This document shows, in pieces, positions 56,000 to 64,000 of a stretch of DNA of 64,000 bases. Position 1 is the stretch's first letter. Each line of letters begins with the position of its first letter. The translations under genes were made by a program, and so were the position numbers. Under the pieces are notes generated by a model. That model saw nothing but the letters and a program-made list of their open reading frames with translations, was not told where the DNA came from and ran no database searches. Source of the stretch: Eumeta japonica. Its lineage: Eukaryota; Arthropoda; Insecta; Lepidoptera; Psychidae. The DNA lies in NCBI GenBank assembly GCA_005406025.1, contig BGZK01000001.1, forward strand, positions 310,001 through 374,000. The letters run 5' to 3'.

Positions 56000-58769
56000 T
56001 GCCGTATTGTAAGTTCTAATTTAGCTTTACTTGCTGCCTGTCTGTCTGTTTATTCATATAGAATCTCACAAGCCAATTTCAAAATGGTTCCCGTTATCGA
56101 ATAAACAAAAATTCGACCCATATTTTGATAACGTGATGGTGTTGATTTAAACGGCGAGTCGACGAGAGTCGCCTCCCCACAAACCGACACATAGATCGAT
56201 TTAAACGTCACCAACAAACTCTGAACGCCGCTTCATAGAACTATTACATGACACAATAGTAAAATAAAAAAGACCAATAGGTTATTTTTCGCCATAAGTC
56301 CACTGGTGTATCTGTGCGACAGCCGCGAAATTGCCAAGTTCATACTTTTTGACGAAGATGTAGACTTTATACTTAAACGCTTGGCTCTTTACAAGATCTG
56401 TTTAACAATGAAAGCGTTACGAATTTGTGAATCTTGACAATCAATTTTACATGGAATATTTTTGGTGGTATTTCAAATCCTCTTGTAAGATGCTTTAGTT
56501 CTTTTCATTTTTTTGGGCTGTATTTCTAGCTATTCCTTTCTTCACAAACTATAACCCATTCTCTTTTTGATCGTTTTGTATTAATCTGGGATTTCATAAT
56601 AATTTACTATCTGTAAAAAATTTTATATAGAGACCGGCACCCCTCGTAGTGGTTTGAGAGTGTGAGTCTAGATTTCTTACATTTTTTATTGTATGTGTGC
56701 TAATCCTGGCCTACATTATAAGTTTCAGTTTTCTAGGACTTCGGGAAATACCCTAGTTTTACATATGTACTGATCTGAAGAGATACTTAGTGTTTTTTTG
56801 GTTCGTCGTGGTGCTTTTAGAAATATTCCTTCCGAGTAATTTGTCATTGATGTTGATTCAGATAAGCATAAACTAAGATATGATAAATGGCACTCCTTTT
56901 ATAATATTGAATGCATCCATTTTTTGGTAACAGAAATATTCAAAAAATCGTATGCGTTACACATAACTAAAGCTTTGCTTTCGTTTGCATTTTATTTCTA
57001 TTTTCTCAGTCACGTTTGTTGGTTGTAGTATACATACACACCGCAATAAAAAATTGTTAGACGTCACTTTGACAGAACGAATCGTTTTGGCGCGATCCAT
57101 AAAGTCTACATTTTAATAATGCGTGTATTTTGTTAAAAATAAGCTGAAATATAAAAATAGTACACAATACCGTTGGGCATTTTATTTTTTTCACTATTCC
57201 AATAAAATATATTGATGTTGGTAATGAAATTCAAAGTAAATCTATTTAACTCTTCACTCTTAATTATGTATTTTTTATTCACCTTTAAATGTCACGTTTA
57301 TAAGACAACTAAAAAAGACTGATGCTATCGTATAGCAACATATTAAAATAAATATCGTTGTTTATTAATTTTATAATTATTCCTTCTTAAATGGACAATT
57401 TAATGACAGTTTTTAAACGGGACGGTGTAATAACAGTTTAATGGTCTCATATATCGTTTTTTTATATATCATTTCATACACGGTTGCTTGCACAGTCAGT
57501 CACAAGAAATTATTTATAGCTTTAATTTTCGCAGATTAATTAATGCCACATATAATCAATAATTAATTAAATACACATATAAACACTGCCATCTGACGAT
57601 GAAATAAAATATAAAATACTTTTTGCGTGGCGACGCTTCGACTCAACTTTTACGATGCTTGCGCCAACGTATGACGGATCTAAAAAAGATGTTTCTTTTC
57701 TCAAAAGATCTCAAAAAAAAAACAACTTTTTTAGATCCTTCTCTGAGTTTTCAAGTGTAATATAACCAAGTAATAAACATCGAGAAGTTTTAATATAATA
57801 ATATACATATTTCGTGACAGTTTTTAGCACGAGTCCGTTTGGTATATATTAAAAATATAATTTTTCAGCATGGATACTATATTAGCGATTCTCGCACCAG
57901 ATATACAAACTCTATTTTTATATAAATATTTAAAAAGTAATTGTGAAAAAATGAATTGTAAAAATTTTCACGTACATATTTACTTGTTGATTTACAAAAT
58001 GCAGATAATGTATACCCATAACAAAAATCTTTCGCTCATGACAATTATCTCTATCAATCATCGCTGTTTAATCACATAAGAAATACTAGCGCTGTTTCGT
58101 TTTGATCACAATACCATAATTTTTTTTCACGGCGGAAACGGGGGCTAAACCTAGTGTAAATTTAGTAATGTTTAGGATATTATCAGAATATACTTGTAAA
58201 ATTTTCGACTTCTCTTTATAGAAATGTTATTTTGTAAGGGACATACGGTAGTGTAAGAAGATATGTAGAATATTGACATCAACTTCCTCTACTTTGTGGT
58301 CTTTGCGTCGTAGAGTTCGATATCTTTGCCTCTTCAAATGTATTATTGGAAAAGGCGCTTAGTGATTTGAAAGACATCGCGGATCACGCGGCGAAATGTG
58401 GAGATTGATGAGAAACAGTTTATAAAGTGATTGTACCTGTTGATAAAATCTGTCAAAAGATCTCCAAAGCCAGAAGGCTTCGCGATGTCGTCTCATGTTG
58501 TCTTCCATGGCATAAATGTGTTTGTTCAGTATTTGTTTATACTTTGGCACGAATTCATAACGCCCTTGCCTTTAGAGGCCTTGCTTGCCACCGTGAATTA
58601 CTAAAAGTATTTAACGATCTTTAATGGATTTCCAGCTCCACGCTTTTACTTACGGCAGTGAAAGTTGAGCTCGACAGAAGAATATTGAGCGTAGAATCAG
58701 TACAGAGGACTTGCGTTGTACGTATACAATGCCCTTAAAAGAAAAAATAGTAATAGTTATATGAGGTGA
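56000..58769. other. AT-rich gene-free stretch
   Basis: Nothing is recognised. Small frames near 57870 and 58430 show no motif. Confidence 0.5.
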
Positions 58770-58789
58770 ACTATATTAGGAGCGGGGTG

Positions 58790-58861
58790 CTTTGTAAAGG
58801 AGATATAAGGACTAGACTAGAAAAAGGTATGTTGAGGTGGTTCGGGCGTATGGAAAGGTGA
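58790..58861 (+). pseudogene. LINE C-terminal fragment
   Basis: The frame ends 'RLEKGMLRWFGRMER' before a TGA. This matches the conserved 'G-M-L-R-W-x-G-H-V-x-R-M' block near the C-terminus of many invertebrate LINE ORF2 proteins. The His is Arg here. Only this short piece is readable. Upstream text (58620-58790) has scattered matches in other frames. Confidence 0.55.
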
Positions 58862-59346
58862 ATGTATGCACTGATTTTGATTCAATATGCTGTTTCGACG
58901 TAGCTCATTAATATGTTCGAAGTATGAACAACGAATAGCAAGCAGTTTTTGCGCTTTGCAGGCATGAAAAAATGTAGCGGAGCCGATTTTAATGCAAATC
59001 TCATTAACACAGTGTTGGGAACAGGTTTGCGTGCCTCAAAAATATTATAAGTCGGTCCGCCATCTTGAATGGTAGTTTGGTTTTGTGCCTTAACACGCGG
59101 AATATGTCTTTTTATCATTGGTTGTGTCAAGCGAGACATACCACAATCTTTTAATTTGATATTGAGGGGCCTGAATCTTAACTTTTGTCAACGGACAAAT
59201 GGGAAAATGATATTATGTTTACATTAAAGTCCCATAGAAGAATACATTGCTTGTATATTAAAGACTCCCGATCAAGTATAAAAATATATTATCATATTTT
59301 TGTAACAATGTGTTTTTATGAATATAGAATAATACTGAATTAGTCT

Positions 59347-59390
59347 GAAAAAGTGATAAATGGCACTTGTGAACCATTTATCACTTTTTC
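59347..59390. repeat. Perfect 17-bp-stem hairpin
   Basis: GAAAAAGTGATAAATGG pairs exactly with 59374-59390 across the loop cacttgtgaa. Confidence 0.9.
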
Positions 59391-59522
59391 AAGTTTTTTT
59401 TTTGAGCTGGATTTGTACCTTTCAAAAAGTTTCTAGATATTATTCCAAATTGAATGACACCTCAATCATAATTTTCGGTGGAAAAAAAAACCAAAAAAGT
59501 GGAAAATGGCACTTGTGAACCA
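59361..59522. repeat. Exact 16-bp direct repeat TGGCACTTGTGAACCA
   Basis: Copies at 59361-59376 and 59507-59522, each preceded by a related 'aagtg.(a)aaa' context. Between them is a T-tract then AT-rich sequence, then an A-tract. This could be the two ends of a small element. Confidence 0.75.
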
Positions 59523-59654
59523 GACTAGATACGATGGACGGTGAACCGATAGATCTATATTGAAGACTTATAAAAACCGATGGAGAAACTATAAAATTAT
59601 AAACCATGGTCGCTGTTCTTTTCTTGCAAACTTACATGGCGTTACTAGTATCTG

Positions 59655-59700
59655 ACGGCAAAATCCAGACCTACTGGATCTCTGGTCTGGATTTTGCCGT
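59655..59700. repeat. Perfect 17-bp-stem hairpin
   Basis: ACGGCAAAATCCAGACC pairs exactly with 59684-59700. The loop is 12 nt. Confidence 0.9.
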
Positions 59701-60806
59701 TCTAATTGCTAATTTGCTAATTGCTAATGTATTAGTCGTAGTATTGTTAGTTAAAAACAACATGTATGCAGTCAGTACGCGGTAAAAGTGAGACCTTAAG
59801 AAAACTAAATTACGAGAGAATGGTACGAATTCAGTAGCGGAAATTGGATTATATAAGTTTTATTTTTTGTCCCATTTTTTTTTTGCCGATATTGACGTTG
59901 ATTTTCGGCATTACTTTTCGGCATAATTGAAAAGTATTTTATTACAATGATAAAAATATTCATAAAAACAATACATTTGAACGACCCACCGCGCCGGTCT
60001 ATGACGTGGTTCTTCTTGGTGTTGTGATGTACAGTCGCATACAAGCACATATGTGTACAACGCTTTGTGGACAAGAGTAGGCAAGCTTCGGAACACTACA
60101 CAGAGAGGCGACGATGATATTAGGAAACACTGTATATCTCTATTCTATCTCGTTCTCTTGCAGGCTATATCCTTTAGATATATATGTTTGTCTCCTTTTA
60201 GTGTGGTTTTTGTCGTTTCATCGAGTTTCAAATCGCACCGCTGCTAAGGAAGTTTTCACTTTAAAAAGGATTAATGGTTTTACTTGTTAAGTAGACGTTT
60301 TATACATGAAAAAGATAGTCGAATTTTAGAATAGTACGCAAACAACTTGGATATAGGTTTCAACAAAGTTGTTTTTATAGGTGCTAAACTAATTAGAAAC
60401 TGCCCTTTTAATATTTAGTATTTTATAATATAGATTGAATTTGTTTAACAAAATAACATGGTAAAGCAATCCATATATTCATGCGTCTTATAAAACATGT
60501 CTGTTTCTGTTTGTCTATCCGTTTTGACGTGACAACGTCTTAAATTAGGTTGCGGCTGGGAGTCACTTATGAAAAAGTGTAACGCTCGGTAACGTTACGA
60601 TGAGTCACCGAACGAGAGAGAGGCCCGCCGAATGCCTTGCGTCTCTCTCCCACTCAACTATGATCGGTCTGCCGCGCGCGCAGCACTAGAGAATTAGTGC
60701 ATAGCTTGCAAATGTATTGCAAGTTATTGTATGTATATTGTATATAAATACGTATGTATGTGTAAAGGTAAAAATAAAATTTTGTTAATATGAAATTCAG
60801 TGCGAG
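59701..60806. other. Spacer with a GC-rich segment
   Basis: At 60570-60680 'acgctcggtaacgttacg' and 'gagtcaccgaacgagaga' form a loose inverted pair, and 'gagagagaggc' pairs with 'gtctctctc'. This may be a MITE relic. No gene is seen. Confidence 0.35.
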
Positions 60807-60866
60807 ATTCTTTGTATAAATTAATGTTTTAAATATAATTCTTTGTATAAATAAATGTTTTAAATT
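60807..60866 (+). repeat. Two-unit tandem repeat, about 30 bp
   Basis: 'attctttgtataaa' followed by 'taatgttttaaat' occurs twice in succession. Confidence 0.8.
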
Positions 60867-61943
60867 GTTACTATTATTTCATCCTTCTTCCTACTATACG
60901 AATGAATATTCACATTAAAATGATTTTACCATTCAAAGTCGTTGTCACGTAAAACTTTCGCCCGTATACCGACTTTACAGGCAACCAATTTTTTTTTTCC
61001 ATTTGTACGCATGGCTCCGTGGTTCTTTTCTAATAATATACATAGCTCAATGACAGAATAACTCAATTACGGAGTAACTACCTTAAAAAATATTAGGCAG
61101 TAGTTCCCTATATTTTTTATCGTGAAATACGTAGGCGGTTGTTTACAACTTTTCACATGTTTGGTTGGAACGTTTCAGATCGCCATGTTGTTTGTTTACG
61201 TCGGGGGTGACATGTTAACGTTTTTGTCGTTAAAAATGATTTATGGTTTTTATATAAACCGCGATTCGAACGCTGACAAATCAGTTTTCTTTTGGCAATC
61301 AGTGCGTTTACAAGCTAAGTTTTAAGTTAAGATAGTTAAGGTGGTTCCGCGGTTGATTTTTGTGTCTCGATGTTACTCAATATACACTTTTTGTTCCTGA
61401 GTGAATGCTTTTTATTCTATCTCAGTGTCCGAAAACTTACAGGATTATTTTGTAACAAGGTACAATAGGGTAACGCTGGGTATTGGCGGTAACAATTGAA
61501 GGAAAAATAGCGACATTTGTTTGTCCTACTATTTGATAAGTGTCGCGGCAGCCGCCGCACGGGATGGACCGACACGTTTGCATTGCGTCACCCGCAATCG
61601 AGCTAGTTTCATAAGCGTTGCGCAACAATTGACTATTGCATGTCATGCGACCAAATAATTATTGCAGTACCCACATTCGAAAAATCATAACGGTTTAGTA
61701 CAATTAATACATTCAAAATGGAGATTATTAGGGAAAACAAAGAATGGATAGCGGACACCGAATAGGGTTTTCGCTGCGAAATAATTCATGGCGCACCCGG
61801 TGACGAACAAGACGGGTGTTATAAAGTGACCTGTAGTAAGTGCAAACGTATCAAAATTATGATGATCTTTTACGAATTGATCGAAATACAAACGAAATTC
61901 AAGACTTTCAACTGCAAATACCTACCTAAAAAAAAGCAGTGCG
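60867..61943. other. Spacer, no supported gene
   Basis: A 68-codon minus frame (61891-61685) contains 'ALTTGHFITPVLFVTGCAMN', but I recognise no family and no exon edges. Confidence 0.4.
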
Positions 61944-62385
61944 ATACGAAAAATCTCGCCATAGATCACAACCCGATCGGACGTAACGCCTTCAAGTTAT
62001 GCTAGACGACCATTATACTGTCTATGAAAATGTTCGTTCCGCTATATGTTCCATACGCCTTAACCGGTCTTTGATATTTTTACATTTATCAATGTATTGT
62101 TTTTTTGTCCTCTTTTTAAGTATTTTTCGTAGGCTAATCGTTCGTAGGGTGTCAGAGTTATATTGAAAAAAAAAAATATTCATTAGTATATCAAAACTCC
62201 GGAACTATTGAAACGACGATCTCAGAGTTGACAACTTTGGACGTGACTCAAACGTACAAAAATTTTTCCCATAGGTCATAACTCTATCGCACGTAACGCC
62301 TCTGAGTTATGCTAAACGACCATTATACTTACTATGAAAATGTTCGATCCGCTATATCTCCCGAACGCCTTAGCCGATCATTTTT
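61944..62385 (+). repeat. Direct repeat, two copies of about 130 bp
   Basis: Copy 1 (61944-62080) and copy 2 (62259-62385) share 'cataactctatcgcacgtaa'-type text, 'gttatgctaaacgaccatta', 'ctatgaaaatgttcgatccg' and 'cgccttagccgatc', offset by about 310 bp. Confidence 0.75.
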
Positions 62386-62664
62386 ATAGAAACACTTTAG
62401 TTACATGAATACGAAACTTCAATAGAAACACAGATCATCGAAAAAAAATGTGCCTGCAAATCGATCATCGTTAAATGGTCTATACAGATGCTGGTGTCGC
62501 AAAAATTTTCGTAATATCAAAATGAGGTTACAAGAAGAATTCATTAACCTCTCAGCCACGCTCCGGAACCGCTATAAAACAAAGATGTATTGTGCCTGCA
62601 GAAAATCATTCCCTCCGTAAAGGGGAAACCTCCAGAACAACCACACACTTAACGACTTAGCGTT
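62386..62664. other. Spacer
   Basis: Nothing is recognised. Confidence 0.5.
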
Positions 62665-62707
62665 AGCAAGATTCTAGTGCTTTTACAAAAAGCACTAGAA
62701 TCTTGCT
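62665..62707. repeat. Perfect 20-bp-stem hairpin, 3-nt loop
   Basis: AGCAAGATTCTAGTGCTTTT pairs exactly with 62688-62707 around the loop aca. This is the tightest hairpin in the window. Confidence 0.92.
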
Positions 62708-63628
62708 GTAGAGAAACTAAAAGAGGTCGGATATGCTTCCAAAATTTACGAAAACAACTACAAAACGCCCACTCTGCAACGAGTTTTTGATATGTAAAAA
62801 TTCATACGAAAAGCCGAGGAATAAACCCCGTTTAATTTCAACATTCATCCTGACGATAAAAATATAGATGCAAGTTACTAGCTGGATGGGGAATCCGTAA
62901 AGAGAATCTGAAAAGTGATGCATGTCAACATCGGGTATTTAAATCAAATCGCAACAAACAAGAATATCACAATCAGATTCAATGTCTATAAAAAGAGACA
63001 AATAACGGGCCGTCAAATAAGCTCATCAAATCTAAATGTTTTTACTAAACTGAAGAAACAACGATGCCACCACCTCCTCTGGCCCTTCTGATGTCTCCTC
63101 CAAAGGACAATAGTGAACAAACATGTTAGTACTCCGTAATGTAACATGTTAGGACTCGATAAAGGTGGAACTCCAAAAAATGGGAGAATGCCTCGCCATC
63201 TGATCTATCACCATTAAATCTATTACGGAAAATTTTCAACTCACCTGTGTCCGCATACAAATTCCAAAAATAATATCATCATATTTCTTTAAAAGTATCT
63301 ATACTTAAAAAAGTATTCGATATTATTTCCTAATATCTATGAATAAAAACCTATTTTCTGTATTTTTTATTCAATTTTAGGCATAATAGTTTCGAAAATT
63401 AAGAAGGAATATTCAATTTCCATGTATTTCCTTAAATAAAAATAAAACCATTTTGTAAAATTATAAAAAAGAAACATGTTGAAGACCCTCACAATAAGGA
63501 CTTTCATTTAATATCTCACATGGTACAGTTCTTAGAAGAAATTTTTTAACGCGGCTTGCAGGTGTTAGCTGGCAGTAATTGTTACGTAAGGGAAAAACGT
63601 TATGGCTCCTCCATTAGACTCTCGGCGA

Positions 63629-63631
<3 letters not shown>
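62708..63631. other. AT-rich spacer
   Basis: Nothing is recognised. Confidence 0.5.

Positions 63632-63660
<29 letters not shown>
63632..63660. repeat. (TC)n microsatellite
   Basis: A 29-bp uninterrupted TC run. Confidence 0.95.
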
Positions 63661-63661
<1 letters not shown>

Positions 63662-64000
63662 ACAGACGTTAGTTATTAAGCAAGTGTGACGTTATACACG
63701 CGCGGCGTGGAGCTTATTTCGTGTTTCAACATTTTGATAAAAGTTATTAAAAAGTTACATACATTCGCAATGAATAACAATGTCATTATGGAAATTTATT
63801 TATGATTGTTTTTTGATTTTTATTCGGATCCGGAGATGGGGATTTCAATTTAAAGTCTTTAATAATAAACATATTTTGCATATTGTATTGTGTGAGGTGT
63901 TAATTCGCGGAAATCCATAATAGGCGCTTGCCTGCAACATGCATTAACATGCAGCATGCAACCCACCGCTGATTCTCGAATCTACTCCTCCACTACGAAT
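63661..64000. other. Spacer to the window end
   Basis: Nothing is recognised. Confidence 0.5.

Noticed and set aside
61685..61891. 68-codon minus-strand frame with hydrophobic stretches
   Set aside because: No family or exon edges; within chance length.

Overview
This looks like AT-rich nuclear DNA from an insect, most likely a moth or butterfly. The lepidopteran assignment rests on repeat signatures I recognise from that order. One is the 'gccggcaacacactgg...ggcggcggtga' fragment near 9.56 kb. Another is a Helitron-type 3' end (GC hairpin then CTAG) at 25.39 kb. A third is a repeat head of the type 'ggaaccc...tatagtttcgtcatgtccgtccgtccg', seen in several places. Nothing suggests bacteria: there are no operons, no long ORFs and no rRNA or tRNA. 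The only long readable proteins belong to transposons, and all are broken.

Layout. 0-6 kb: a dispersed repeat copy, a 338-bp hAT-like MITE with exact 8-bp target duplications (1678-2015), and three GC-rich islands that could be exons of one minus-strand host gene (5035-4833, 3195-3066, 2480-2417). 6-16 kb: mostly AT-rich spacer with hairpins, a palindromic motif array (8.19-8.44 kb) and two dispersed repeats. 16.5-21.4 kb: a 2687-bp hAT transposon with matching TSDs and TIRs and a decayed transposase, followed by a decayed transposon-like gene with a D-x-C-x-GQN motif. 22.4-24.8 kb: a fold-back repeat rich in heat-shock-element-like motifs, a TATA box, a THAP-like gene relic and a minisatellite of about 20 units of 48 bp. 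24.9-27.6 kb: Helitron-type ends, a possible minus-strand terminal exon and an endonuclease-domain fragment. 30.8-32.3 kb: a CpG-rich block with a TATA box and a consensus splice donor, the best host promoter/first-exon candidate. 38.1-40.9 kb: two truncated pieces of one LINE family in opposite orientation, sharing a 261-bp nearly identical inverted repeat, each cut off at a TA tract. 41.5-64 kb: more decayed LINEs, dispersed repeats, short perfect hairpins (concentrated at 55.5-62.7 kb), microsatellites and a few GC-rich islands.

Overall this reads as gene-poor intergenic or intronic sequence shaped by several generations of transposons. No gene in it forms a working pathway. The most unusual pieces are the heat-shock-like fold-back locus (22.4-23.3 kb), the inverted LINE pair (38.1-40.9 kb) and the palindromic array at 8.2 kb. 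Host exon models are inference from composition, open frames and splice motifs. Strand and identity remain open for all of them.
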